DNA from: Cellulomonas chitinilytica
GTDB lineage: Bacteria; Actinomycetota; Actinomycetes; Actinomycetales; Cellulomonadaceae
Assembly: GCF_016862675.1 (NCBI RefSeq)
Contig: NZ_BONK01000022.1
Span: forward strand, 1-58,140
Direction: 5' to 3'
DNA: 58,140 bases
Of the stretch, positions 49,558 through 57,447 are shown one piece after another; positions within the stretch are counted from its first letter, which is position 1; each line of letters starts with the position of its first letter. The position numbers were made by a program, and so were the translations under genes. The notes beneath the pieces were generated by a model. The model was given only the letters and a program-made list of their open reading frames with translations. It was not told where the DNA came from and ran no database searches.

Positions 49558-50469
49558 TCAGGCTGGCGCCGGGTGGTACAGCCTGACGCTGTCGATGCGC
49601 TCCTCGCGCATGCCCACGAGCCACAGCACCGACGGCGGGCAGTGCGTGGGGTCCCACGAAGGGCTGACGAGGTCGCACTCCATCACCGTGAACCGGGAGC
49701 TCGCCATCACGTCGACCACGCGCTCGTGCACGCCGTCCTCGGCGTCGCTGCGCAGGATGTGCTCGAACAGCCACCTCGCGTGGTGCACGGTGCCCCACCA
49801 GCCCGACACGACCATGTCCGGGTGCGCCAGGTCCGCGACGACCCGGGCCAGGGCGGGACCGTCCTCGGCGGCGTCGAGCAGCCCGCGCAGCCCGCCGCCG
49901 CGCCGCCGGGCCAGCGCGTCGACGTCGGGGTGCGCGACCGCCTCCCCGTCGAGCAGGGCGGTCGTCAGCTGTCGGCGCGCCTCGTGGAGCCGGCTCCGGA
50001 CGGTGCCGACCGGCACGTCGCAGATCGCGGCGATCTCGGCGTAGCTGTGCCCACCGCCGAAGTAGCGGAGCACCACCGCGAGCTGCAGCGGTTCGGTGAG
50101 CGTCGAGACCGCGTGCCAGACGAAGTCGCGCAGCGCGTGCCGGTCCAGCTCGTCCTCGACGGAGCCGGGTGCCGCGACGTCGAGCCGGAGGGGTGCTACG
50201 GGCCGGGTACGCCGCACGTGCATGCGGCAGGTGTTGCGGACGATCGCCCTCAGCCACGCGCCCACCGCGTCCGGGTCGCGCAGCGAGCCCCACGCGGACA
50301 GCGCGGTGACCATCGCGTCCTGGACGGCGTCCTCCGCCGCCGGACCGTACCCGAGCCGGGCGACGGCGATCGCTCGCATGTCCGCTCGGTGGCGTTCGAG
50401 CAGGATCCCCAGGCACGCGGCGTCACCGTCGTTCACCGCTCGGGCCAGGTCGCCGTCGCTCTCGTCCAT
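49558..50469 (-). CDS. ECF sigma factor with SnoaL-like C-terminal domain
   Basis: 303 residues. Region 2 (LARAVNDGDAACLGILLERH, AEDAVQDAMVTALSAWGSL) and region 4 (QLAVVLRYFGGGHSYAEIAA, ICDVPVGTVRSRLHEARRQL) are followed by about 100 residues of NTF2/SnoaL-like sequence (VVADLAHPDMVVSGWWGTVH to MREERIDSVRLYH). In such sigma groups the extra domain replaces a separate anti-sigma factor. ATG at 50469 chosen; an in-frame upstream ATG near 50474 is possible. Confidence 0.85.
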   Translation of the reverse strand: MDESDGDLARAVNDGDAACLGILLERHRADMRAIAVARLGYGPAAEDAVQDAMVTALSAWGSLRDPDAVGAWLRAIVRNTCRMHVRRTRPVAPLRLDVAAPGSVEDELDRHALRDFVWHAVSTLTEPLQLAVVLRYFGGGHSYAEIAAICDVPVGTVRSRLHEARRQLTTALLDGEAVAHPDVDALARRRGGGLRGLLDAAEDGPALARVVADLAHPDMVVSGWWGTVHHARWLFEHILRSDAEDGVHERVVDVMASSRFTVMECDLVSPSWDPTHCPPSVLWLVGMREERIDSVRLYHPAPA

Positions 50470-50561
50470 CGCATCCACCTCCGCTCGGAGGACCCGACAC
50501 CCACAGGATGCGCCGCACGGACGAGAAGTTCGACGAGGCACGGTCGGGTTCGACCGGCGGA

Positions 50562-51356
50562 TCAGCCTTCGTCGTCGAAGAAGCAGAACGGGTGGCCCGC
50601 CGGGTCGAGCAGGACCCGCACATGCTGTTGGGGCTGGAAGTCGGCGAGCCGAGCACCGCACGCGAGCGCGTGCGCGACGCCGGCCGCGAGGTCGCTGACC
50701 AGGAAGTCCAGGTGCAGCTCCATCTGCTGGTGATCGGTCGTCGCGGGCCAGACGGGCGGCTCGTACAGCGGGTCGGAGCTGAGCGACAGACCAGAGCCGC
50801 CGCCGGGCGGCCGCAGCTGGGCCCAGTCGTCGTCCTCGCCGACGCGCGTCCAGCCCAGCAGGCGCTCGTAGAAACCGGCGAGGGCCGAGGCGTCCCGGCA
50901 CTCCATGACGGTCGAGACGAGCGTGACGTCGAGGTTCGCCTGACGCGTCGGTGCGGGCAGCGCCGGGGTGTGCTGTCGGTCGATCGCGACGTCGGACAAG
51001 GGGCTCGGGTGGTGCGGCTCGTACAGGCCGAGCGTCGCGCCGCTGGGCAGAGCGATGCTGGTGACGAGCCCGTAGCCGGCCTCCCGCGGCGGCCCGTCGG
51101 GGACCACACCACGCCCGGCGAGCTCCGCGAGAGTGCGGTCGAGGTCGTCGCACATCAGGTACAGCGTCGCCCCCTGACCGAGCGGGGCGCTGGCACCCGG
51201 GTGCACACCGAGCTCGGCGGGTGGGAGCCGGAAGATCAGCCAGCCGTCACCCGACGCAGCGTCCTCGACCCAGACCCACCCGAGCCGGTCCCGCAGGAAC
51301 GCCCGGTCCGCGGCGGGATCGCCGCTCGGGAGCAGCACGTGCATGCCCGTGATCAT
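50562..51356 (-). CDS. Protein with two VOC (glyoxalase-like) domains
   Basis: 264 residues. Domain 1 (residues 3-125): GMHVLLPSGDPAADRAFLRD, LYLMCDDLDRTLAELAGRGV, GLVTSIALPSGATLGLYEPH. Domain 2 (135-262): NLDVTLVSTVMECRDASALA, GFYERLLGWTRVGEDDDWAQ, LDFLVSDLAAGVAHALACGA, VLLDPAGHPFCFFDDEG. Domain 1 looks like the more metal-poor copy. Small-molecule binding or resistance is a guess. Upstream of and co-oriented with the ECF sigma gene, gap 92 bp. Confidence 0.82.
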   Translation of the reverse strand: MITGMHVLLPSGDPAADRAFLRDRLGWVWVEDAASGDGWLIFRLPPAELGVHPGASAPLGQGATLYLMCDDLDRTLAELAGRGVVPDGPPREAGYGLVTSIALPSGATLGLYEPHHPSPLSDVAIDRQHTPALPAPTRQANLDVTLVSTVMECRDASALAGFYERLLGWTRVGEDDDWAQLRPPGGGSGLSLSSDPLYEPPVWPATTDHQQMELHLDFLVSDLAAGVAHALACGARLADFQPQQHVRVLLDPAGHPFCFFDDEG

Positions 51357-51449
51357 CAGACCAGGCTCCGGGCGGACGCATCTGCGCGCCACCGGGAGCC
51401 CGGCACTCTCCGTGAAGGGGCGTGGATCACCCCGGCGAGCGTGGGCGCA

Positions 51450-51485
51450 GACGCCCGGCCCCACCCGAGAGCGGGACCGGGCGTC
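51450..51485 (-). terminator. Hairpin after the lectin gene
   Basis: GACGCCCGGCCCC (51450-51462) pairs with GGGACCGGGCGTC (51473-51485) with one mismatch over 13 positions and a 10-base loop. It begins 21 bases beyond the lectin stop, where a transcription terminator is expected; no T-run follows. Confidence 0.6.
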
Positions 51486-51506
51486 CGCGCCGCGTCAGCG
51501 GACGTG

Positions 51507-52070
51507 TCAGCTGAAGCTCCACTGCTGCCACCACTTGTTCGCGTCGCAGGTCCAGATGATGGCGTCGCCCCACCCGTCCTTGTCGAGGCACATCCCCTGG
51601 GCGTGCCGCGGCACGAGCAGGAAGTGGCCGTCGACGGCGACCAGCTTCCAGTGCTGGTTGTAGCTCGTCTGCTTCCATGTGGGCTGGCAGACGCCCTGGA
51701 TCACGTCGGAGCCGTTCGTCGTGCCGCGGTAGGCGACGTCGAGGCACATGCCCGTGTGCAGCACGCGCACCTGGTAGTACTCGTCCCCGACGGGGTCCAG
51801 GCGCCATCCCTGGTGCACCCCGCCCGCGCACCACGCCACTCGGACGTCGGCGGCGTGGTACGGCAGCGCGTCCTTCACGGTGAGGCACTCGCTGGTCTGG
51901 CGGTTCCGCACCTCCCAGTAGCCCGGAGCGACCTGGGCCCGCGACGAGGTGCCGAGCGACAGCACGAGTGCCAGTGCCGCGAGACAGGTGAGAGCGGCCC
52001 TGAGTCCGCGTCCCCGGGACAGGCGCGCAGATGCCCCGTCCCGGGTCGATGATGCCGTGCGTCCTTTCAT
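51507..52070 (-). CDS. Secreted ricin-type beta-trefoil lectin
   Basis: 187 residues from ATG at 52070 with GGGGGAG upstream. Signal peptide about 1-45 (ALTCLAALALVLSLGTSSRA). The mature part is a single beta-trefoil: repeated Q-x-W motifs (HQGWRLD, NQHWKLV, WQQWSFS) and Cys pairs in each lobe (SECLTV/VAWCAGG, GMCLDVA/QGVCQP, GMCLDKDG/IWTCDAN). Carbohydrate binding on the outside is expected. There is no catalytic domain attached. Confidence 0.88.
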   Translation of the reverse strand: MKGRTASSTRDGASARLSRGRGLRAALTCLAALALVLSLGTSSRAQVAPGYWEVRNRQTSECLTVKDALPYHAADVRVAWCAGGVHQGWRLDPVGDEYYQVRVLHTGMCLDVAYRGTTNGSDVIQGVCQPTWKQTSYNQHWKLVAVDGHFLLVPRHAQGMCLDKDGWGDAIIWTCDANKWWQQWSFS

Positions 52071-52457
52071 GTCTCCCCCTTGGTGTGTGGTGGTTCCGCT
52101 GGACCGTCGCAAGGTCGAGCGCCTGGATGTCGAGCCGGACGCCTCATGGAGCGCGCGCCACGACCGTCGAGGTCTTCGTCTGCCGGGACGCCGTCCCGCC
52201 GACGGGAGCGTTCCGGACGCGCCCAGCATGGGTCGGCGCCCCCGTGCAGCACGTCCGCCCGGAGCCGGAACTCTGATCTGCGTCAGCGGGAGCAGGCGGA
52301 CGACCGGGCTACCACGACCGGAGTACCGCGCCCGCGGCAGGCGCCCCGGACCGAGGGGACCCATCGAGGCGATGGTCGGACGGCGGCCGGGAGGTGCATG
52401 ATCGAAGTGCTGCGCGTGCCCTGAGCAGGTGCGTCTCTGACGGGGGGATGAGACCAA
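52071..52457. other. Divergent intergenic region, nothing clear
   Basis: 387 bases between the lectin gene (leftward) and the unknown gene (rightward). It must hold both promoters. No palindrome, repeat or small gene stood out on either strand. Confidence 0.5.
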
Positions 52458-53039
52458 ATGCCAGACGCGACGACCCCGGCCCGGAAGCTGGGCCCCATAG
52501 TGGCGGTCCACAGCGGCGGAGGTCTCGTACCGGGCGTCGGTGGCGTGGTCCGCACCACCGACGGCGACGACAGGTGGGCGCTCATCAGCCCGTGGCCGCC
52601 CCGCCTGGACGGCGCCGAGTTCGACGTGGCCGTGTGGCAGGACGACGTCGTGGAGTGGCACCGCCCGGGCGAGGTGTTCGTCTACCGGCCGCGGGGTCCG
52701 GCGTCGGGGAGCCTGTGCGTCGTGGAGGTCCCGCCCCCGGTGCAGTTCCGTGACGTCCCGGTCCTCGAGCCCCTCGCTCCCAGGAACTCTCCGGACGCGC
52801 TGATCGACGAGAAGATCGTCGCCGCCGGCTGGGACTGGGGCCGGCTCCTCGGGTCGACGAACCAGGACCAGGACTTCTCGCCGCTGCAGGGTTCGCAGCC
52901 CGCCCTTCCGCCCTCGGCAGCGTCGGGTCCGCCGCCGGCCGCCACCGTCGCGGCGCGGTCCGCGTCCCGCCAGACCACGGTGACGGCCATGGCGCGGACC
53001 TCGGGCTCGATCCTCAGCAAGTTGCTGCTGCGGGAGTAG
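52458..53039 (+). CDS. Unknown 193-residue protein coupled to a two-component system
   Basis: Starts MPDATTPARKLGPIVAVHSG. The first ~110 residues look beta-rich (GGLVPGVGGVVRTTDGDDRW, FDVAVWQDDVVEWHRPGEVF). A short helical segment follows (PDALIDEKIVAAGWDWGRLL), then a Pro/Ala/Ser-rich linker and a basic helical end (SGSILSKLLLRE). No signal peptide or membrane helix. No family recognised. Its stop is 4 bp before the histidine kinase start, so it is likely the first gene of that operon and may be an accessory sensor or modulator. Confidence 0.65.
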   Translation: MPDATTPARKLGPIVAVHSGGGLVPGVGGVVRTTDGDDRWALISPWPPRLDGAEFDVAVWQDDVVEWHRPGEVFVYRPRGPASGSLCVVEVPPPVQFRDVPVLEPLAPRNSPDALIDEKIVAAGWDWGRLLGSTNQDQDFSPLQGSQPALPPSAASGPPPAATVAARSASRQTTVTAMARTSGSILSKLLLRE

Positions 53040-53043
53040 ACGG

Positions 53044-54261
53044 ATGTCGGCCGGGCACCGCCGTGTCCTGCACCGGCCGGCGGCGGCCCGCGGGCCGAGT
53101 GTCGTCGGCTGGCGGGACATCTGCGTCGCGACCATGGCGGTGGCGGTGGACCTCGCCCTCTTCACCCCGATGACGCAGCTGGAGCGGTCGTCGTCGTGGC
53201 CGGTCGTCGATGCGCCGCCGTGGGTCGTGGTCCTGGCCGCAGTGCCGGCGTGGACGGCCCTGCTGCTGCGCCGGAGGGCCCCGATCGCGGTCAGCCTGGG
53301 GCTGGCCGGCTACGCGGCCGCCCTGACGGTCACGATCGGTTCGCGGCCCGTGCTCACCTTGCTCGTCGCCCTGTACAACGCGGCCGCCTGGCGTTCACCG
53401 CGCCGCTCGCTGCTGTGCCTGGCCGCCACGCTCGTGGCGAACGGGGTCGCGGTCGCGTACGAGTCCGCGGCCCTCTCCGAGACGGTCCAGACGACGGTCG
53501 AGCTGTCCCTGCTCTACGTCCTGTTCGACGGCACGGCCTGGGGGGTCGGGTGGTGGGTCGGCTCGGCCAGACGAGAGGCGAAGCGGCTGCGCGAGACGCG
53601 GGAGGCGATGGCGGCGGAGGCCGTGGCGGCGGAACGCGTCCGGATCGCGCACGAGCTGCACGACATCGTGGCCCACGCGGTCACCGTGATGGTGCTCCAG
53701 GCCGCCGGCGCACGCCGGACGATGGACCAGGAGCCCGAGCTCGCTCGGGGCGCGATGCAGACGGTGGAGGACGTCGGGAAGGAGGCGATCGGGGAGCTGC
53801 GCCGGCTGCTCGCCGTGCTGCGCACCGTGGGCGACGACGGTGACGTCGCCGTGATCGGGACCTCGCCGCGCCTGACCACGGTTCCGGACCTGGTGACGCA
53901 GGCCGAGTCCGCCGGCGTGCGGGTCACGCTCTGCGAGCGCGGCACACCCGGGAAGCTCGACCCCAGCGTCGACCTCGCCGCCTTCCGGGTCATCCAGGAG
54001 GCGCTCACGAACGTCACCCGCCACGCCGGTGCCGGGACGACGGTCGACGTCGGCCTTCACTGGCTGCCGGACTCGCTCCGCATCGACGTGCACGACGACG
54101 GAGCCGGGGTGCCCCCGCGCTCGGTGGGCGCGCTGTCCACCGGGCACGGCCTGGCGGGTCTGCAGGAACGGGTCACGATCGTCGGCGGTGCCCTGGATGC
54201 CGGACCCGTGGCGCGCGGCGGCTACCGGGTCACAGCGACGCTGCCGGCGCACGTGCCATGA
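53044..54261 (+). CDS. Sensor histidine kinase (HisKA_3, NarL-type)
   Basis: 405 residues. Four to five membrane segments in the first 175 residues, a basic coiled linker, then HisKA_3 with phospho-acceptor His206 in RIAHELHDIVAH. The HATPase domain follows with EALTNVTRHA (N-box), DDGAGVP and GHGLAGLQERV. No extracytoplasmic sensor domain of size, so the stimulus may be membrane-borne. ATGA overlap with the response regulator. Confidence 0.93.
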   Translation: MSAGHRRVLHRPAAARGPSVVGWRDICVATMAVAVDLALFTPMTQLERSSSWPVVDAPPWVVVLAAVPAWTALLLRRRAPIAVSLGLAGYAAALTVTIGSRPVLTLLVALYNAAAWRSPRRSLLCLAATLVANGVAVAYESAALSETVQTTVELSLLYVLFDGTAWGVGWWVGSARREAKRLRETREAMAAEAVAAERVRIAHELHDIVAHAVTVMVLQAAGARRTMDQEPELARGAMQTVEDVGKEAIGELRRLLAVLRTVGDDGDVAVIGTSPRLTTVPDLVTQAESAGVRVTLCERGTPGKLDPSVDLAAFRVIQEALTNVTRHAGAGTTVDVGLHWLPDSLRIDVHDDGAGVPPRSVGALSTGHGLAGLQERVTIVGGALDAGPVARGGYRVTATLPAHVP

Positions 54262-54947
54262 CCGTCCGGCTGCTGCTGGTCGACGACGAACCGCTGGTGC
54301 GGACCGGCATCGGCCTGATCCTCAGGGCCGAGCCGGACATGGAGGTGGTCGGCTCCACCGGCGACGGCGCCGAGGCGGTCGCCCTCGCCGCGGAGCTCCG
54401 GCCCGACGTCGTCCTGATGGACGTGCGGATGCCGGGCATGGACGGCGTCGAAGCCACCCGTCGCATCGTCGAGTCGGCATCGGGTGACGTGCTCGTCCTC
54501 ACGACCTACTCCGAGGACGAGGCCGTGCGGAGCGCCCTGCGCGCGGGTGCCTCCGGGTTCCTGCTCAAGGACGCCCTGCCGGACGAGCTGATCGCCGCCG
54601 TGCACGCCGTCGCCGCGGGAGAGGCGTGGCTGGATCCCGCGATCGCGAAGTCGCTGCTCGCCGAGTTCACCGGACGCCCGGCGCCTGCCCTTCCTTCAGC
54701 CTCTGAGCTCCTCAGGCTGACGCCGCGGGAGCGTGAGGTGCTGGTGCTCGCCGCCCACGGCCTCACCAACCACGAGATCGCCGCGCACCTCGTGGTGGCG
54801 GAGGCCACCGTCAAGACCCACATCGGCCGGGTCCTCAGCAAGCTGGGGCTGCACGACCGCGCCCAGGCCGTCGCGGCGGCGTACCGGGGCCGGCTGTTGA
54901 CCGCGGACGAACCTCTGCCGCCCCGGCGGCGGGGGAACCCCTCGTGA
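54258..54947 (+). CDS. NarL/LuxR-type response regulator
   Basis: 229 residues. Receiver: acidic pocket VDDE at 8-11, phospho-acceptor Asp55 in VVLMDVRMPGMDG, LTTYSED and LLKDALPDEL (Lys). C-terminal LuxR HTH: LTPREREVLVLAAHGLTNHE, IAAHLVVAEATVKTHIGRVL. DNA-binding partner of the kinase directly upstream. It converges on the acyl-CoA dehydrogenase gene with 1 bp between the stops. Confidence 0.95.
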   Translation: MTVRLLLVDDEPLVRTGIGLILRAEPDMEVVGSTGDGAEAVALAAELRPDVVLMDVRMPGMDGVEATRRIVESASGDVLVLTTYSEDEAVRSALRAGASGFLLKDALPDELIAAVHAVAAGEAWLDPAIAKSLLAEFTGRPAPALPSASELLRLTPREREVLVLAAHGLTNHEIAAHLVVAEATVKTHIGRVLSKLGLHDRAQAVAAAYRGRLLTADEPLPPRRRGNPS

Positions 54948-54948
54948 C

Positions 54949-56859
54949 TCACGGCGTCGGGGAGGCGATCCACGGGCCGGTGCCCGCGGAGGGGTCGACG
55001 ATGCCGTCCTCGACCCATCGCAGCCGGCCGGCCATCACGGCGCGGGCCAGCCGGCCGTCCGACGTGGCGGTGGAGCCGCGCAGGCCCCGGAACAGGTCCT
55101 CGACCCGGAGGCGGGACTGGGCGCAGAAGGCGTCGGCGAGATCGACCGCGTTGGGGCCGGCAGCCGGGTCTTCGTCGCGCATCGCGATCGCCCGGGTGCA
55201 CACGGCGGACATGGCGAACAGCTCGGCGCCGATGTCGACGACGCGACCCAGGAGCACCTGCTTGCGGTCGAGGCGGGCCCGGTGGCGTGCCATCGCGTAG
55301 AAGGTGTGCCTGGCCAGCGAGCGGGACGACCGCTCGACGTAGCGCACGTGGGGGGCCAGCCGGCCGAAGTCGCCGTAGGCGTTGGGCCGGGAGCCGTGCC
55401 CGGTCAGCAGGGCGGGGTACCAGCGGGCGTAGAAGCGGCTCGCGCCGACGGTCGCGCGCGCCTTGGCGCCCAGGGGCGCGTCGCGGGACGCGAGGTCGCC
55501 CGCGGCGGCCAGGTGGGTGTCCACGGCCTCGCGGGCGATCAGCAGGCGCATAATCTCCGAGGAGCCTTCGAAGATGCGGTTGATCCGCATGTCCCGCAGC
55601 AGCTGCTCGGCGGCGACCGCCCGTTCACCCCGCGCCGCCAGCGAGTCGGCGGTCTCGAACCCGCGCCCGCCGCGGATCTGGACCAGCTCGTCGGCCACGC
55701 GGTAGCCCATCTCGCTGGCCCAGAGCTTGGCCAGCGCCGCTTCGATGCGCACGTCCTTCTGGCCCGTGTCGGCCAGTCGCGCAGACAGGTCGAACACCGA
55801 CTCCAGCGCGAACGCCGTGGCCGCGATGAACGCCAGCTTGGAGCTGATCGCCTCGTGCTCGCCCACCGGCCGACCCCACTGCACCCGCTCGGTCGACCAC
55901 TGCCGTGCGATGGACAGCGCCCACTTGCTCCCGCCCGCGCAGATCGCAGGGATCGACAGCCGGCCGGTGTTGAGCGTGGTCAGCGCGATCTTCAGGCCCT
56001 CGCCCTCGCGTCCCAGCCGGTTGGCGGCCGGCACCCGCACCTGACGGAACCGGGTGACACCGTTCTCCATCCCGCGCAGCCCCATGAACCGGTTGCGGTG
56101 CTCGACGGTGATCCCCGGGGTGGAGGCCTCGACGACGAACGCGGTGATGCCGCCGTGCCGGTCGCCGTGCTGGTCGCCGTGCGGCGGGACGACGGCCATG
56201 ACCACCAGCAGCTCGGCGATCGGACCGTTGGTGGTCCACAGCTTCACGCCGTCCAGCAGGTACGCCGTCCCGTCGTCGGTCGGTGTCGCGGTGGTGCCGA
56301 GCCGTGCGGGGTCGGAGCCGACGTCGGGCTCGGTGAGCAGGAACGCGGAGATCGCCCCCGCGGCGCAGCGTGGCAGGTACGCCTGCTGCTGCTCCGGGGT
56401 GCCGAACAGGTGCACGGGTTCGGGCACACCGATGGACTGGTGCGCGGACAGCAGCGCGGCCAGGCTTGGGTGCACGGTGCTGACCAACATCAAGGCCCTG
56501 CCGTAGTCGACGAGCGACAGTCCCAGGCCGCCGTACTGCTGCGGGATCTTCATGCCGAACGCGCCGACGCGCCGCAGCGCGTCGATCGCCTCGTCGGGGA
56601 TGTGGTCCTCGCGCTCGATCGCCAGGCCGTCGATGGTCCGGCACACCTCGACGAACGCCTGGCGGAACACCGCCCCGCGCGCTGCGGCGTCCGGGTCGGA
56701 CGTCGGGTACGGGTGGATGAGGCCGACGTCGAACGCGCCGAGGTACAGGCCCTTGGCGAAGCTCGGCCGGGTCCACTTCTGCTCCCGGGCAGCCTCGGCG
56801 ACCTCACGAGCCTTCCGCTCACCGGCGGTGGGGTTCTGGTCCGCGCCGACGCTACTCAT
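54949..56859 (-). CDS. Long acyl-CoA dehydrogenase (VLCAD-like)
   Basis: 636 residues, longer than the usual ~385, with an N-terminal extension and a C-terminal helical domain of ~170 residues as in very-long-chain enzymes. FAD/substrate motifs: AFLLTEPDVGSDPARLGTTA, YLLDGVKLWTTNGP, ERVQWGRPVGEHEAI, QIRGGRGFETADSL, and the catalytic-Glu loop INRIFEGSSEIMRLLIAREA. First step of fatty-acid beta-oxidation is expected. Monocistronic. Confidence 0.94.
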   Translation of the reverse strand: MSSVGADQNPTAGERKAREVAEAAREQKWTRPSFAKGLYLGAFDVGLIHPYPTSDPDAAARGAVFRQAFVEVCRTIDGLAIEREDHIPDEAIDALRRVGAFGMKIPQQYGGLGLSLVDYGRALMLVSTVHPSLAALLSAHQSIGVPEPVHLFGTPEQQQAYLPRCAAGAISAFLLTEPDVGSDPARLGTTATPTDDGTAYLLDGVKLWTTNGPIAELLVVMAVVPPHGDQHGDRHGGITAFVVEASTPGITVEHRNRFMGLRGMENGVTRFRQVRVPAANRLGREGEGLKIALTTLNTGRLSIPAICAGGSKWALSIARQWSTERVQWGRPVGEHEAISSKLAFIAATAFALESVFDLSARLADTGQKDVRIEAALAKLWASEMGYRVADELVQIRGGRGFETADSLAARGERAVAAEQLLRDMRINRIFEGSSEIMRLLIAREAVDTHLAAAGDLASRDAPLGAKARATVGASRFYARWYPALLTGHGSRPNAYGDFGRLAPHVRYVERSSRSLARHTFYAMARHRARLDRKQVLLGRVVDIGAELFAMSAVCTRAIAMRDEDPAAGPNAVDLADAFCAQSRLRVEDLFRGLRGSTATSDGRLARAVMAGRLRWVEDGIVDPSAGTGPWIASPTP

Positions 56860-56978
56860 GACGAGCCTCCCCGGCGGGACCCGCGCCGAACGGGCCGGCC
56901 GCTCGATGTCGATGCTATCGACCGGTCGCGCGGGTGCATCCGGGCCCGAGTGTCCTCGTGCGGTCGTTCGTTGAGCGG

Positions 56979-57434
56979 TCAGCCCAGCTGGCGCAGGATC
57001 TCCGTCGAGAGCTCCCGCAGGCGGTCGTTGGGGTCCGAGTTCGCCATGACCCTGACCTTCTCGCGCACGTCCGCGTCCGCTCCCGGCGACACCGACCGCA
57101 GGGCCAGCTTGCGCACACCGGCGTCGGCATCGTCGAGCAGGACGCTGAGCACGGGGCTCGCGTCGGAGGGGTCGAGGTGGTTCGTCGCAGCAGCGGCGGC
57201 GACCCGGACGGTGGCGTCGTCGTGGCCGGCTGCGATCGCGAGGACCTGGGCCGATTCCGGGGTCCGGATCACACCGGCGAGCGAGGCCGCCTTCGTCGCG
57301 CGGGCCAGGTCGTCGCCACGGATCAGGCTCTCCAGGTGCGGCAGCGCATCGGCGCCGAGCGTCCGCGCGGCCGCCACGTAGTTCGGCTCTTCGGCGTCGA
57401 GGTAGCCGAGCACCTGTTCCATGCTCACGGACAT
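56979..57434 (-). CDS. HEAT-repeat protein
   Basis: 151 residues from MSVSMEQVLGYLD. About four helical repeats with the spacing of HEAT motifs (LPHLESLIRGDDLARATKAA, AQVLAIAAGHDDATVRVAAA, PVLSVLLDDADAGVRKLALR, VRVMANSDPNDRLRELSTEI). Protein-binding scaffold by family; partner unknown. Starts 13 bp after the metalloprotease stop on the same strand, so the two form an operon. Confidence 0.75.
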   Translation of the reverse strand: MSVSMEQVLGYLDAEEPNYVAAARTLGADALPHLESLIRGDDLARATKAASLAGVIRTPESAQVLAIAAGHDDATVRVAAAAATNHLDPSDASPVLSVLLDDADAGVRKLALRSVSPGADADVREKVRVMANSDPNDRLRELSTEILRQLG

Positions 57435-57447
57435 GAGGTCGACTCCT

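Noticed and set aside
55282..57381. 699-codon plus-strand frame opposite the acyl-CoA dehydrogenase and HEAT genes
   Set aside because: No domain content; mirror of the real minus-strand codons.
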